Below, one piece after another: positions 34,824 through 44,700 of a stretch of 64,000 nucleotides of DNA (the stretch's first letter is position 1; each line of letters starts with the position of its first letter). Under the pieces are notes generated by a model. That model was not told the origin of the DNA, searched no databases, and saw only the letters and a list, made by a program, of their open reading frames with translations. A program made the position numbers and the translations under genes. This DNA comes from Aquificota bacterium (GTDB taxonomy: Bacteria; Thermosulfidibacterota; Thermosulfidibacteria; Thermosulfidibacterales; B14-G1): positions 62,001 to 126,000 of the forward strand of contig WFSL01000014.1 in NCBI GenBank assembly GCA_015486015.1, given 5' to 3'.

Positions 34824-36195
34824 GGTCCAAGAGCTCTACCACCTCCCTCAGGGACGAAGACTCACAGTAGAGGCGGAAGATGGGCTCTGTGCCCGATGCC
34901 CTGAGGAGAAGCCAATCCCCTTCCGCAAAGACGAGCTTCACCCCATCGATCGCTTTCACATCCACCACCCTCTTCCGATTCACACTCTCCGGGGGATGAC
35001 GTACAATGTGCTCCACAACAGCTCTCCCCCTTTCTTGAGGGAAGGGGAGATCCCTCCTCATGTAAATATGGGGGCCGTAACGCCTTTGAAGGGCATCAAC
35101 CATAAAGGCCAAACCCCTCCCCTCCCAAGCCATCTTCTCCATGATCAGGAGGGCAGAGTAGATGCCATCCCGCTCTGGAATATGTCCCTTTACTCCAATG
35201 CCACCACTCTCTTCCCCCCCCACCAAGATGTCCCGCTCTGTCATGAGGGGCAAAATATGCTTAAAACCGATAGGGGTCTCATGAACCGTAAGGCCCAAAT
35301 CCTCTCCCATTTTGTCGATCATGGATGTGGTGGAGAAGGTCTTGACTATCTCCCCCCTCATCCCCCTATTCCTATAAAGGTGCTCCAAAACAAGGGCAAA
35401 CAGGCTGTGGGAAGAGACAAACCTCCCCTGCTCATCCACCATGCCCAGGCGGTCTCCATCTCCGTCGTTGGCAATCCCAATGGCACCCCCATTAAAAGCC
35501 CTTACCCTCCTTACGAGTGGTTGGATGTTTCTCTCGATGGGTTCAGGGTCCCTTCCACCAAAGAGGGGATCCCTCTTCCCTGCTATCACCTCCACCTGCA
35601 GCCCATAAGGGGAGAGGAGGCGCCGAAAGAGGTCTCCCACAGCCCCATGGATAGGGTCTGAAACCAACTTATAAGGTAGCCCCCCGATGCCCCTAAGATC
35701 CAGCATATCTCCTATCCTGAGCAAATAAGGTGAAATGAGGTCCTCCTTTGGTACCTCTACAGGCTGGATTGAAGACACCGGGCATTCGAGCAGGGACTCT
35801 ACCTCTTTGGTGGTTTCAGGAGGGGCAGATCCGCCTAAGGGGGTTTTGATCTTGAGCCCATTAAAGATGTATGGATTATGGCTGGCAGTTATCATGATCC
35901 CACCGCCCTTTCCCTGCGCCCTTATAGAAAAGGAGAGCACAGGGGTAGGAACGAAGCTTGATGAAAGGGATACGGGTACTCCCTCCCGGGCAAAGGTGGC
36001 CGCCACAAGGGCCGCCCCCTCTGGGGAGAGAAACCGAGTATCATACCCTATGATTACCCCCCTCCTTCTGGCTTCCCAGTGGCGAACCATATAGAGAGCA
36101 GAGGCCTTGGCCACCATCTGGAGGTTGGAAAAGGTGAAGTCTTCAGCGATGATGCCACGCCATCCATCGGTACCAAATCGGATCCCTTTGCCCAT
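34777..36195 (-). CDS. Phosphoglucomutase/phosphomannomutase family protein
   Basis: This is a 472-residue alpha-D-phosphohexomutase. Motifs are TASHNPYIFNGLKIKT (phospho-serine loop with the active Ser), DGDGDR (metal-binding, in NDGDGDRLGMV), GGEESGGIG (sugar-binding) and a C-terminal RASGTEPIFRLY (phosphate-binding). The enzyme interconverts hexose 1- and 6-phosphates for glycogen, lipopolysaccharide or peptidoglycan precursors; glucose, mannose or glucosamine preference cannot be read. No ribosome site is obvious before the ATG at 36195. It leads the operon ending in the TonB-like gene. Confidence 0.92.
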   Translation of the reverse strand: MGKGIRFGTDGWRGIIAEDFTFSNLQMVAKASALYMVRHWEARRRGVIIGYDTRFLSPEGAALVAATFAREGVPVSLSSSFVPTPVLSFSIRAQGKGGGIMITASHNPYIFNGLKIKTPLGGSAPPETTKEVESLLECPVSSIQPVEVPKEDLISPYLLRIGDMLDLRGIGGLPYKLVSDPIHGAVGDLFRRLLSPYGLQVEVIAGKRDPLFGGRDPEPIERNIQPLVRRVRAFNGGAIGIANDGDGDRLGMVDEQGRFVSSHSLFALVLEHLYRNRGMRGEIVKTFSTTSMIDKMGEDLGLTVHETPIGFKHILPLMTERDILVGGEESGGIGVKGHIPERDGIYSALLIMEKMAWEGRGLAFMVDALQRRYGPHIYMRRDLPFPQERGRAVVEHIVRHPPESVNRKRVVDVKAIDGVKLVFAEGDWLLLRASGTEPIFRLYCESSSLREVVELLDHGEGLVRKIGSRRDR

Positions 36196-36255
36196 ATTTA
36201 TTTACTATCACAGCCCTCTGGAGCCATCAATGGACCAAGTACCATTAGTCCGATA

Positions 36256-36285
36256 TTGCCAATCCGAACCAAAAGGCCTTATCAT
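36256..36285 (+). promoter_or_regulatory. Candidate promoter of the DUF763 gene
   Basis: TTGCCA (36256-36261), an 18-base spacer and TATCAT (36280-36285) lie about 24-50 bases before the start at 36309. AGGAAGGAGAGGG then serves as ribosome site. Confidence 0.5.
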
Positions 36286-36308
36286 TTATAAATTAGGAAG
36301 GAGAGGGA

Positions 36309-37379
36309 ATGAGACCAATAGGTACAGCACATCTACCCTTGCATAGTGGTAAAGCACCCCCATGGCTCTTCAACCGGATGGCAAAGCTAGCCAAGGAGAT
36401 ACTCGCGCTCCTGGTCACCGACTATGGAGCTCAAGAGGTGATCCGCCGCTTCGCTGACCCTTTCTGGTTTCAGGCATTTGGCTGCCTCCTCGGCTTTGAC
36501 TGGCACTCCAGTGGCATCACCACCACTGTGACAGGGGCTACGAAGGAGGCCTTAAGGGATATAGGCCCACACTTAGGCCTTTTTATAGCAGGCGGCAAGG
36601 GGAGAGCCTCACGTGAAACCCCTCAGGAGCTAAGAGAGGCAGCGGAAAGGGTAGGGTTTAACCCTCATCCCTTGATTTATGCCAGCCGGATGAGCGCCAA
36701 GGTGGACAATACCGCCTTACAAGATGGCTACCAGTTGTACCACCACTCAATCATCTTCACCCCTGAAGGATACTGGGCCGTTGTCCAACAGGGAATGAAT
36801 ACCGCCAATCGCTATGCAAGGCGCTACCACTGGCTCAGTGAAGGTCTCTCCTCTTTTGTGGAGGAGCCACATAAGGCAGTGTGTGCCATGGCAAAGGGGA
36901 AGGCCCTAAATATGGTGGCCATGGAGAGTGCCCAAGCCAGAGAAGGGGTGGTCTCTCTGATAGAGGAATACCATCCTCAGGCCCTTGTGAAGGAGATGAA
37001 GAAGTTACAGGAGTTAAAGATGCCCCCAAGGCACGCCATCCTCCTGAAGGATATCCGCCTCGAGCGCATCAAAAATGGCTTGAAGGAGGCGTACGAACGG
37101 GCACCAAAGCACTTTCAGGAGCTCTTAGAGACTCCCGGGTTAGGCCCAAAGACCCTCAGGGCCCTGTGTTTGACAGCCGAAGTGATCTACGGGACCCCTG
37201 TGAGTTTCAGAGATCCGGCCCGCTTCGCATTTGCCCATGGTGGAAAGGATGGCCATCCCTATCCTGTAGATAGGGAGGTCTATGACACCACCATTGAGAT
37301 GCTTAGGGAAGCACTGAGGCGGGCCCACCTTGGCATCACGGAAAAAGAGCGTGCACAGCGGAGATTAGACACCCTGTGA
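36309..37379 (+). CDS. DUF763 protein (COG1415), nucleic-acid type, function unknown
   Basis: This 356-residue protein belongs to the DUF763 family, found mostly in archaea and thermophilic bacteria. The N-terminus (RPIGTAHLPLHSGKAPPWL) and the block FDWHSSGITTTVTGA are family hallmarks. The C-terminal 100 residues contain a helix-hairpin-helix pattern (LETPGLGPKTLRALCL) and the acidic block PVDREVYDTT, as in HhH DNA glycosylase folds. A nucleic-acid role is therefore likely, but the reaction is unknown. Its stop is overlapped by the GTG start of the next gene (GTGA), which links it to the PP-loop enzyme. Confidence 0.87.
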   Translation: MRPIGTAHLPLHSGKAPPWLFNRMAKLAKEILALLVTDYGAQEVIRRFADPFWFQAFGCLLGFDWHSSGITTTVTGATKEALRDIGPHLGLFIAGGKGRASRETPQELREAAERVGFNPHPLIYASRMSAKVDNTALQDGYQLYHHSIIFTPEGYWAVVQQGMNTANRYARRYHWLSEGLSSFVEEPHKAVCAMAKGKALNMVAMESAQAREGVVSLIEEYHPQALVKEMKKLQELKMPPRHAILLKDIRLERIKNGLKEAYERAPKHFQELLETPGLGPKTLRALCLTAEVIYGTPVSFRDPARFAFAHGGKDGHPYPVDREVYDTTIEMLREALRRAHLGITEKERAQRRLDTL

Positions 37380-38362
37380 AGGCTGTGGCCCTTTTCTCAG
37401 GTGGTCTGGATAGCATTCTGGCTGTGAAAATGATGGAAGAGCAAGGGGTAGAGGTACTCCCACTGCACATGGTGACCCCCTTCACAGGGAGGAAGAATCC
37501 CGGGTTTCTCACAGAGATGCTCGAGCTCTACGGCGTGAAGATCCACAGGGTGGTGGAGCTAATCACGGAGTTTATTCCCCTATTGACAGGCCCACCCCAT
37601 GGATTTGGAAGGCACATGAACCCATGTATAGACTGCAAGATCCTCTTCCTTAAGAAGACAAAGGAGATCATGGAGGAAGTGGGCGCCTCCTTTGTGATCA
37701 CCGGTGAGGTGGTGGGCCAGAGGCCCATGTCTCAGCGAGCAGCAACACTGCACCTCATCGAGAAGGAGGCCGGATTGGAAGGGCTAATCCTGCGTCCCCT
37801 CTCCGCACAGCTCTTGCCCCCTACTATTCCAGAGCTGAAAGGATGGATAAACAGGTGTAAACTTGAGGCCATTAGTGGAAGGGGGAGAAAGAGACAGATG
37901 GAACTGGCAAAGAGGTATGGGTGGAGGAAGATGCCATCCCCTGCCGGAGGGTGCCTCCTCACAGATCCTGCCTTCTCAAAAAAGCTCAAGGACCTCTTAG
38001 AACACCTCGCACCAGGTATGGCCCCCAACATCAGAGATCTGGAGCTCTTAAGAGTAGGCCGCCACCTCAGGCTCTCCACCCAGACAAAGCTGGTGGTAGG
38101 GAGGAGCGAAGGGGAAAACGCCACTCTACAATCCCTGGCCACCTCAAGGGATGTATTATTGAGACCGGAGGGTATTCCAGGCCCAATCGGACTTCTGATA
38201 GGCGAAGTGGGAAAACGGAAGATGGAAATGGCCGCCTCTATAATGGCCAGATACTGCAGGGGCGTCAAACCCATCACCTTCATCTGCACTGGCCACCTTA
38301 ACGGAAAGCTGAAAGCCCACCCCTTGCCCCCAGAGGAAGTGGATAGATGGCTCATTACTTGA
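37376..38362 (+). CDS. PP-loop (MnmA-like) tRNA-thiolation-type enzyme
   Basis: This 328-residue protein begins with the ATP pyrophosphatase loop LFSGGLDSILAVKMM. Conserved Cys positions follow: NPCIDCK (about residues 82-85) and a later AGGCLLTDPAF (Cys about 193), laid out like the two catalytic cysteines of MnmA/2-thiouridine synthases. A C-terminal domain of about 120 residues is of a type seen in shorter COG0482-like proteins. It probably adenylates a carbonyl and transfers sulfur, perhaps in tRNA, but the substrate is inferred. It starts at GTG in a GTGA overlap with the DUF763 gene and runs 16 bases into plsY. Confidence 0.8.
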   Translation: MKAVALFSGGLDSILAVKMMEEQGVEVLPLHMVTPFTGRKNPGFLTEMLELYGVKIHRVVELITEFIPLLTGPPHGFGRHMNPCIDCKILFLKKTKEIMEEVGASFVITGEVVGQRPMSQRAATLHLIEKEAGLEGLILRPLSAQLLPPTIPELKGWINRCKLEAISGRGRKRQMELAKRYGWRKMPSPAGGCLLTDPAFSKKLKDLLEHLAPGMAPNIRDLELLRVGRHLRLSTQTKLVVGRSEGENATLQSLATSRDVLLRPEGIPGPIGLLIGEVGKRKMEMAASIMARYCRGVKPITFICTGHLNGKLKAHPLPPEEVDRWLIT

Positions 38363-38949
38363 CAGCGGTTAAGGTGGTCCTGTTAGCCTTGGTAGCATTC
38401 TTCATGGGCTCTGTCCCATTTGGTCTGCTCTTTGCCAAGCTCCTTGGCAGAGAAGACCCCCGGGAAGTGGGAAGTGGTAACGTAGGTGCCACCAATGTGG
38501 CCAGGGCAGCGGGAAAAGCGGCAGGGCTCCTCACCCTTATCCTGGACGCCGCCAAGGGATATCTCCCCGTGCTTTTAGCACAAGGCTGGCTCAACGGCCC
38601 CGATTATATGGCCTTGATAGGTCTCTTCGCCATTATTGGGCACTGCTACTCCCCCTTCCTGCGTTTCAAGGGGGGAAAGGGCGTGGCCACCGGTTTAGGG
38701 GTATACTTGGCCCTCTCACCATCGGCGGTGCTACTGGTGGCAATGGTCTTTGCTGCGGTGATTTGGCAATGGCGCTATGTCTCTCTTGCCTCCATCAGCG
38801 CCGCCTGGGGCATGGTGCCACTGATCTGCCTGCTGAAGAGGAACCCCATACTTGTGCTCTTCACAGCCATGATAGCCCTGCTTATCACTTGGAGGCACAG
38901 GGAAAACATTGCACGCCTCCTCAAGGGGGAAGAACCCAAGTTCTTTTAA
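38347..38949 (+). CDS. plsY: Glycerol-3-phosphate acyltransferase PlsY
   Basis: PlsY transfers an acyl group from acyl phosphate to glycerol-3-phosphate, the first step of phospholipid synthesis, at the inner membrane. The 200-residue protein has about five membrane helices and the three family loops: GSVPFGLL, GSGNVGATNVARAAGK with the SGNxGATN motif, and GHCYSPFLRFKGGKGVATGLG. It starts 16 bases inside the PP-loop gene. It converges on cimA with 1 base between. Confidence 0.95.
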   Translation: MAHYLTAVKVVLLALVAFFMGSVPFGLLFAKLLGREDPREVGSGNVGATNVARAAGKAAGLLTLILDAAKGYLPVLLAQGWLNGPDYMALIGLFAIIGHCYSPFLRFKGGKGVATGLGVYLALSPSAVLLVAMVFAAVIWQWRYVSLASISAAWGMVPLICLLKRNPILVLFTAMIALLITWRHRENIARLLKGEEPKFF

Positions 38950-38950
38950 T

Positions 38951-40549
38951 TCAAACCCCGTTATCTTCTTCATCCTTCATTAACTTATACTCGATGGAGT
39001 CTACCAAGGCCTGCCAAGAGGCCTCAATCACGTTTTCATGTACCCCAACGGTACCCCATCTCCGCTTCCCATCTGTAGACTCTATGATCACCCTGACCTT
39101 AGCTGCAGTGCCAGCGGTTTCATCCAGGATCCTCACCTTATAATCGCTGAGATGCACTGTAGCCAGGCTGGGATAAAACTCCTCTAAGGCCTTCCTTAAA
39201 GCCCTGTCCAGGGCATTGACAGGGCCATTCCCCTCAGCAGCCATGAACTGGTGGCCCTCCCTTTCAGGTGGGACACTCACCCTCACCATCGCCTCACTTA
39301 TAGGCTCGTCCTCCCTACTCCTCTTGTCCACAATGACCCTGAAGCCCTTAAGGGCAAAGTAGGGCTTAAATTGCTTCATAGCCTTCTTCACGAGTATCTC
39401 AAAGGAGCCCTCCGCCCCCTCAAACTGGTACCCTTGATGCTCTAATTTCTTTAGCTCTTCCACCACATGCTGAACTACAGGATCCTTAGAGTCAAGATCC
39501 AGTCCAAACTCCTGCGCCTTGTACACCACACTGCTCTTGCCAGATAAATCTGAGACCAACACCCGCTGGCGATTCCCCACTTGCTCCGGCCGGATGTGTT
39601 CATAGGTCTCTGGATTACGCATCACCGCCGAAACATGCACACCCCCTTTATGGGCGAAGGCACTCTTCCCCACATAGGGCTGGTGAGGCCATGGCTTGAG
39701 GTTTGCCACCTCGTAAACGAAACGAGAAACCTTTGTAAGCTCCCTGAGCTGCTCAGGACTTATACACTCTATCCCCATCTTGAGCTGGAGGTTGGGGATG
39801 ATGGAGCACAGGTTAGCATTGCCACACCGTTCACCAAAGCCGTTTATGGTCCCCTGTACATGCTCGGCACCACAGAACACCGCCACCACCGTATTGGCCA
39901 CTGCTGTCTCGGAGTCGTTATGGGTATGAATGCCCAAGGGCACAGAGATCTGCTCCCTAACCTGGTTCACAATCTCCCAGACCTCAAACGGGAGGCATCC
40001 ACCATTGGTGTCACACAGTACAATGCAGTCGGCCCCCGCCTCCTGGGCAGCCTTTATAGTCTTCAAGGCATATTCTGGATTGCGCTTATAGCCATCAAAG
40101 AAGTGTTCGGCATCGTATATCACCTCAGACACCCTACTCTTAAGGTAATCAACAGAATCATAGATCATCTCCAGGTTTTCTTCGAGCCCACACCTCAAGG
40201 CATCCTTGACGTGAAGATCCCACGATTTACCAAAGATGGTGACTACAGGAACATTTGCCCTCAAAAGCATCCTGATATTCGGGTCAGCCTGGGCCTTAAT
40301 GCCAGCCCTTCTGGTAGATCCGAAGGCCGCTATCTTGGCGTGCTTCAGGTTGAGTCTCTTGCACAGCTCAAAGAACTCCATATCTTTGGGATTGGAGCCT
40401 GGCCACCCACCCTCGATGTAGTGGATCCCCAGGTCATCCAGTTTTTCTGCGATCATGAGCTTATCGGTGCTGGAAAAACTGATCTCTTCGGCCTGGGTCC
40501 CATCCCTTAAGGTGGTATCGTAGAGCTTGACCTTACTGACCTTTTTCAC
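38951..40549 (-). CDS. cimA: (R)-citramalate synthase
   Basis: CimA condenses pyruvate and acetyl-CoA to citramalate, which opens a threonine-independent route to isoleucine. The 532-residue protein has the start of the HMGL-like barrel ([15 protein letters not shown]), [14 protein letters not shown] (catalytic metal-binding His), [15 protein letters not shown] and a C-terminal LeuA allosteric domain (about 400-530), where isoleucine binds. The pattern [12 protein letters not shown] matches the CimA subgroup rather than LeuA. The GTG at 40549 is chosen: AGGAGGTGA is 5 bases before it, whereas it would overlap a start at 40555. The gene lies 17 bases inside the 3' end of lysC. Confidence 0.92.
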   Translation of the reverse strand: MKKVSKVKLYDTTLRDGTQAEEISFSSTDKLMIAEKLDDLGIHYIEGGWPGSNPKDMEFFELCKRLNLKHAKIAAFGSTRRAGIKAQADPNIRMLLRANVPVVTIFGKSWDLHVKDALRCGLEENLEMIYDSVDYLKSRVSEVIYDAEHFFDGYKRNPEYALKTIKAAQEAGADCIVLCDTNGGCLPFEVWEIVNQVREQISVPLGIHTHNDSETAVANTVVAVFCGAEHVQGTINGFGERCGNANLCSIIPNLQLKMGIECISPEQLRELTKVSRFVYEVANLKPWPHQPYVGKSAFAHKGGVHVSAVMRNPETYEHIRPEQVGNRQRVLVSDLSGKSSVVYKAQEFGLDLDSKDPVVQHVVEELKKLEHQGYQFEGAEGSFEILVKKAMKQFKPYFALKGFRVIVDKRSREDEPISEAMVRVSVPPEREGHQFMAAEGNGPVNALDRALRKALEEFYPSLATVHLSDYKVRILDETAGTAAKVRVIIESTDGKRRWGTVGVHENVIEASWQALVDSIEYKLMKDEEDNGV

Positions 40550-41765
40550 CCTCACCTCCTATGAATGCATCATGCAAAGCCCTAACAGCGAGCTCCGTGT
40601 ACTTGGCATCAATAACACAGCTCACCTTGATCTCAGAGGTAGAGATCATGAGGATATTGATCCCCTCTTGAGCCAGCGTCGCAAACATCTTAGCTGCCAC
40701 CCCAGGGTGGGACCTCATGCCCACCCCCACCACAGAGACCTTGGCAATGTCCGCATTGCTCGTGAAGCCCTTGGCACCCAAGGCGGGGGCCACCTCTTTT
40801 ACCACCTCTATGGCCTTGGGCATATCCGTTTGGGCTATCGTAAACGATATATCCGTTAGCCCATCCTGGCTCACGTTCTGAATAATCATGTCCACGTTAA
40901 TGGCAGCCTCGGCTATGGGGGTAAAAAGGGCCTTAGCAACGCCTGGCCTATCAGGTACCCCCATCACTGTGATCTTCGCCTGGTTCCTGTCATAGGTCAC
41001 CCCAGAAACCAATACGGCCTCCATATCCTCCTCAAACGGCACCACCATAGTCCCCTCCTTTTCCGTAAAGGTAGATCTCACATGAATGGGAATACCATAC
41101 TTCATGCCCATCTCTACAGACCTCACTTGGAGCACTTTTGCCCCAGCACTGGCCATCTCCATCATCTCCTCAAAGCAGATCCTGTCCAACTTCCTGGCAT
41201 TGGGCACGATCCTGGGGTCTGCTGTATAGACCCCCTCCACATCTGTGTATATCTCACACACATCCGCCTTCAACGCCGCTGCCAAGGCCACTGCCGTAGT
41301 GTCAGATCCCCCTCGCCCCAAGGTGGTTACGTCGTGCGAGAGTTCATCTACACCTTGGAAGCCAGCCACCACAGCAATCTCCCCTCTGCTCAGAGCATCC
41401 CTCACCTGTTGGGCCTCTATCTTCTTTATGCGGGCCTTGGTGTGTACCCCATTAGTGATAAAACCCGCCTGTCTCCCAGTGAAGGAACGGGCAGGATATC
41501 CCATGGCCTTCAAGGCTATAGCTAAGAGGGCAGAAGAGACCCTTTCCCCAGAAGAGAGCAAAAGGTCCATCTCCCTCTCATCGGGCATCTCAGTAACACG
41601 TTTGGCCAGCTCAATGAGCCTATCAGTCTCACCAGCCATAGCAGATATCACCACTACCACATCGTTGCCAGCCTCCCTGACCTTGGCCACCCTTTTGGCC
41701 ACATTCTTTATCTTCTCCACAGTACCTACAGAAGTCCCCCCATACTTCTGCACCACCAATGCCAT
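40533..41765 (-). CDS. lysC: Aspartate kinase
   Basis: This 410-residue aspartokinase phosphorylates aspartate, the first step to lysine, threonine, methionine and isoleucine. The kinase domain (about 1-245) has [26 protein letters not shown] and [13 protein letters not shown]. Two ACT domains follow, the first with [10 protein letters not shown] and the second with the [11 protein letters not shown] pattern, for feedback by lysine or threonine. GGAGGTGAG lies before ATG 41765; a GTG 15 bases up is discarded. Its 3' end overlaps cimA, so aspartate and citramalate branches that both feed isoleucine are coupled. Confidence 0.95.
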   Translation of the reverse strand: MALVVQKYGGTSVGTVEKIKNVAKRVAKVREAGNDVVVVISAMAGETDRLIELAKRVTEMPDEREMDLLLSSGERVSSALLAIALKAMGYPARSFTGRQAGFITNGVHTKARIKKIEAQQVRDALSRGEIAVVAGFQGVDELSHDVTTLGRGGSDTTAVALAAALKADVCEIYTDVEGVYTADPRIVPNARKLDRICFEEMMEMASAGAKVLQVRSVEMGMKYGIPIHVRSTFTEKEGTMVVPFEEDMEAVLVSGVTYDRNQAKITVMGVPDRPGVAKALFTPIAEAAINVDMIIQNVSQDGLTDISFTIAQTDMPKAIEVVKEVAPALGAKGFTSNADIAKVSVVGVGMRSHPGVAAKMFATLAQEGINILMISTSEIKVSCVIDAKYTELAVRALHDAFIGGEGEKGQ

Positions 41766-41932
41766 CGTCCTCACCTCCACTAAAGGAACTTTCTATTACC
41801 ACCTCCACCACCCTGTGCACAAGGAGGCATTGGACCCCTCATAGCAAACGAGATGGGCACCTTCAATCACCCTGGCCTTGAGGTCTTGACTTGGATCACA
41901 ATAAAAAACGTTAATCAAGGCAAAAATTCTTC

Positions 41933-41961
41933 TTGACATCCCCTGGTCCTTCTTCTATACA
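41933..41961 (+). promoter_or_regulatory. Promoter of the CoA-transferase cluster
   Basis: A perfect TTGACA (41933-41938), a 17-base spacer and TATACA (41956-41961) lie about 40-70 bases before the first start at 42002. It is one of the best promoter matches in the window. Confidence 0.6.
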
Positions 41962-42001
41962 AGAAATAAGGTTTTATCCAAAATGGCTATGGGGGTGTGG
42001 A

Positions 42002-43339
42002 ATGGACAGCGATTTTTTCCAATGGGCGGCTGAGGTTTTAGACCCCAAAAAGGCGTTCTTAAAACCTGAGGCCCTAAAAGGGGTACGGGTGCTGGAGGTG
42101 TGTACCCTTATTTTTGGTCCAGCTGTTCCTGACTGGCTTACGGATTTTGGAGCGGAGGTGATCAAGGTGGAGCTACCAGGCATGGGGGATACCATGAGGT
42201 ATGTTACGCCTTACGGATTTTTCTGGAAAAACCTTTCCCCCGCCTTTGAGGAGCAGAATCACAATAAATTCCACGTGGGCCTGGACTTAAGGAAGCCCGA
42301 GGGCAGAGAGATCTTCCTCGATCTGGCCAAGAAATCCGACCTGGTGGTGGAAAACATGAGGGCCGGCACCTTAGACAAGTGGGGTGTGGGTTACAGGGAC
42401 CTGAAAGAGGTGAATCCCCAAATCGTCTATTTGGCCAACAACGGCTTTGGCCAGTGGGGTCCCTATGCTCAAGGGCGCCCCAGCTATGATGCCATTGCTC
42501 AGTCGGTAAGCGGGCTCATGTCCATCTCGGGATTTCCGGGCAGGCCCCCCATGAAGGCTGGGGTGTGGATTGGAGACTTCACCGGGGCTTGTACTTCGTC
42601 TATTGCCTTACTGGCGGCCCTTTACTACGCCAAGAAGACGGGTAAAGGTCAGTTCATTGAGTTTTCCCAGGGTGAAAACCTTATGCGGTGGTTGGACTGG
42701 AGTTGGCTGTATGCCCACTTTACTGGTGAGAACAGGCCCCAAGCGGGAAATCGTGACCTGGCTATATGCCCCTCAGACCTTTTCAAGTGCAAGGACGGTC
42801 TCATAGCCATTGCCGCCTTTTCCGAGGAGGAATTCTCTGGTCTCTGCCAGGCTATGGGGAGGCCCGAGCTTGCTAATGATCCGCGGTTTAAAGATCCCTT
42901 GGAACGCCTCAAGGACGAGAATGCCAAGGCCATTTTAGAGCTCGTAGCTGATTGGACTAAAGGTAAGAATATGGCCGAAATAGACGAGTTGGGCGCCCAG
43001 TACGGTTTTGCCGCTACCCCGGTCCTCAACGCTAAAGACCAGTACGAGAGCGAGCATTGGAATATGAGGGGAGCCGTTTGTAAGTTTGAAGATCCCCTCT
43101 ATGGCGAGGTAGCCGAGGTGGGCCCTGTTCCCAAGATGTCCGAAACCCCGGGTAGGATGAAGTGGACCTCCAGGCCAGTGGGGTTCGACAATGAACATGT
43201 GTTCTTCAGGATAGCTGGCCTCTCCCAGGAAAGGTATCAGGAGTTAGTAGAAAAAGGCATCATAGGTAAGTGGGATGACAGGGTTGGGGCCAAACCCCCC
43301 GATGATTGGGACGGCAAGAAGGGACTCTTTTATCCGTAG
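42002..43339 (+). CDS. Class III CoA-transferase, catalytic-type subunit (pair 1)
   Basis: This 445-residue protein is of the CaiB/BaiF (class III) family. The CoA-binding N-terminal part has CTLIFGPAVPDWLTDFGAEVIKVE, and the core has the active-site region GVWIGDFTGA, where Asp192 takes the place of the catalytic aspartate that forms the acyl anhydride and CoA thioester. Enzymes of this family move CoA from succinyl-CoA or similar donors to carboxylic acids. Close paralogue of the third gene in the row; the second and fourth are partners. The arrangement resembles the heterodimeric BbsEF CoA-transferases, but the substrate is unknown. ATG 42002 follows GGGGGTGTGGA. Confidence 0.85.
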   Translation: MDSDFFQWAAEVLDPKKAFLKPEALKGVRVLEVCTLIFGPAVPDWLTDFGAEVIKVELPGMGDTMRYVTPYGFFWKNLSPAFEEQNHNKFHVGLDLRKPEGREIFLDLAKKSDLVVENMRAGTLDKWGVGYRDLKEVNPQIVYLANNGFGQWGPYAQGRPSYDAIAQSVSGLMSISGFPGRPPMKAGVWIGDFTGACTSSIALLAALYYAKKTGKGQFIEFSQGENLMRWLDWSWLYAHFTGENRPQAGNRDLAICPSDLFKCKDGLIAIAAFSEEEFSGLCQAMGRPELANDPRFKDPLERLKDENAKAILELVADWTKGKNMAEIDELGAQYGFAATPVLNAKDQYESEHWNMRGAVCKFEDPLYGEVAEVGPVPKMSETPGRMKWTSRPVGFDNEHVFFRIAGLSQERYQELVEKGIIGKWDDRVGAKPPDDWDGKKGLFYP

Positions 43340-43357
43340 ATTTGGGGAGGTGAAAAG

Positions 43358-44689
43358 ATGAGCATTGAGAAGGACAAATCTTGGGAGGAGTGGATTAGAG
43401 AACAGGATGACCCCAGGTACGCCCATAAGAAACCCGAGGCCTTGGAAGATGTGGTGGTGCTGGATGTGAGTAGGGCCCATATGGGTGGTTGCTTTGGAGC
43501 TTCTCTCTTGGCTGAACTGGGCGCTTTCGTGATAAGGATAGAGCCCCCTGGAGGGGATGTGGCCAGGAAATTCACCCCCTTTGGCATGCTCCATAAGGAC
43601 ACAGGCCTGGGTTATCTAAACGAGGGGCGCAATAAGTACCACATCACCCTTAATCTGGATACAGAGGAGGGGAGGGAGATCTATAAGGATCTGGCCCGTT
43701 ACGCCGATGTGATCATTGAGACCTTCAAACCGGGTGTGGCTGACGAAATGGGTATAGGCTATCGCCAACTCTCTCAGGTAAATCCTGGCCTCATTTACTG
43801 TGCCATTCACACTTATGGCCAGTTCGGCCCAGAGGCCGAGAAAAACAAGACCAAGCCCGATTACGACATTGCCGACCAGGCCCGGGGAGGCATTATGGCT
43901 ATAACAGGTGAGCCAGACCAGCCCGAGATACCCGATGAGTGCAAAGTCCCCACCAAAGAGGGTAACTGGATGGGTTGGTATGCTGGTGGCGTTTGGGCTG
44001 CATACGGTGCCTTGGTGGCCCTCATCTGGCGCATGGAGAGTGGCAAGGGTCAGTTCATAGACGTGGCTCCCCCTGAAGGTTTGCTCAAGTATTGCGACTA
44101 TCACCTTCAGTGGTACCATCAGGCCAAGGAGCTGAGGCCCAGGATAGGGCCCTACGACTCGGCCGTCTTCCCATATACCTTTGTAAAGACCAAAGATGGC
44201 ACAAACTTCATCTCTGGCTTTTCCGATGTGAACTGGGCCCATTTGTGCAACATCATGGGAAAGCCCGAAGTAAAGGATATGTTCCCCACCATATTTGACA
44301 GGCTCAATCCTGAGAACCAGCCCAAGATCCATCAGATTGTTGAGGAGTGGTCCAAGAATCTCACTTCTCAGGAGCTTACAGATAGGGTAATGAAGTTCAA
44401 CCTGGCCCCCGATGCCGTGGGTGTGGTGGCTACAGCCAAAGTCAACAGACCATTGGACGCCTTGGGTGAGGAAAACTGGTGGATCCGCTGTGCCTTTGCC
44501 AAGTTCAAGGACCCGGACTATGGAGAGCTCACCATTGCCAATCCGGCCTTCAACAGAATGACGGAGACCCCGGCCAGGGTAAAATGGTTGTGCAGGCCTG
44601 TGGGAGCAGACAATGTGCTTATATTTGAGAAATTCCTGGGATACGGTCCGAGCAAGTTGGAGGATTTGAAATCTAAAGGCATCATATAA
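43358..44689 (+). CDS. Class III CoA-transferase-like subunit lacking the catalytic Asp (pair 1)
   Basis: This is a 443-residue class III CoA-transferase homologue with [30 protein letters not shown] and CRPVGADN. At the position of the catalytic aspartate it reads [10 protein letters not shown], so Trp207 replaces Asp and the subunit is unlikely to form the acyl-enzyme intermediate. It is expected to serve as the structural/CoA-binding partner of the preceding subunit, as in heterodimeric members. It lies 18 bases after the first gene with GGGGAGGTG before the ATG. The closest relative in the window is the fourth gene, which has the same replacement. Confidence 0.83.
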   Translation: MSIEKDKSWEEWIREQDDPRYAHKKPEALEDVVVLDVSRAHMGGCFGASLLAELGAFVIRIEPPGGDVARKFTPFGMLHKDTGLGYLNEGRNKYHITLNLDTEEGREIYKDLARYADVIIETFKPGVADEMGIGYRQLSQVNPGLIYCAIHTYGQFGPEAEKNKTKPDYDIADQARGGIMAITGEPDQPEIPDECKVPTKEGNWMGWYAGGVWAAYGALVALIWRMESGKGQFIDVAPPEGLLKYCDYHLQWYHQAKELRPRIGPYDSAVFPYTFVKTKDGTNFISGFSDVNWAHLCNIMGKPEVKDMFPTIFDRLNPENQPKIHQIVEEWSKNLTSQELTDRVMKFNLAPDAVGVVATAKVNRPLDALGEENWWIRCAFAKFKDPDYGELTIANPAFNRMTETPARVKWLCRPVGADNVLIFEKFLGYGPSKLEDLKSKGII

Positions 44690-44700
44690 GGAGGGACGAG

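Noticed and set aside
34696-35661. 321-residue frame on the plus strand over the phosphohexomutase gene
   Set aside because: The opposite strand has full phosphohexomutase motifs in the same bases. This frame is rich in Pro and His and has no domain pattern.
39581-40510. 309-residue frame on the plus strand over cimA
   Set aside because: It is antisense to the clear cimA gene, with no ribosome site and no recognisable domain.
41766-42001. A leader peptide or riboswitch before lysC on the minus strand
   Set aside because: A short frame and a partial stem (CCTTGTGCACAGGG-like) are present, but there is no run of regulatory codons and no known riboswitch core that I can recognise. The signal is too weak to report as a feature.
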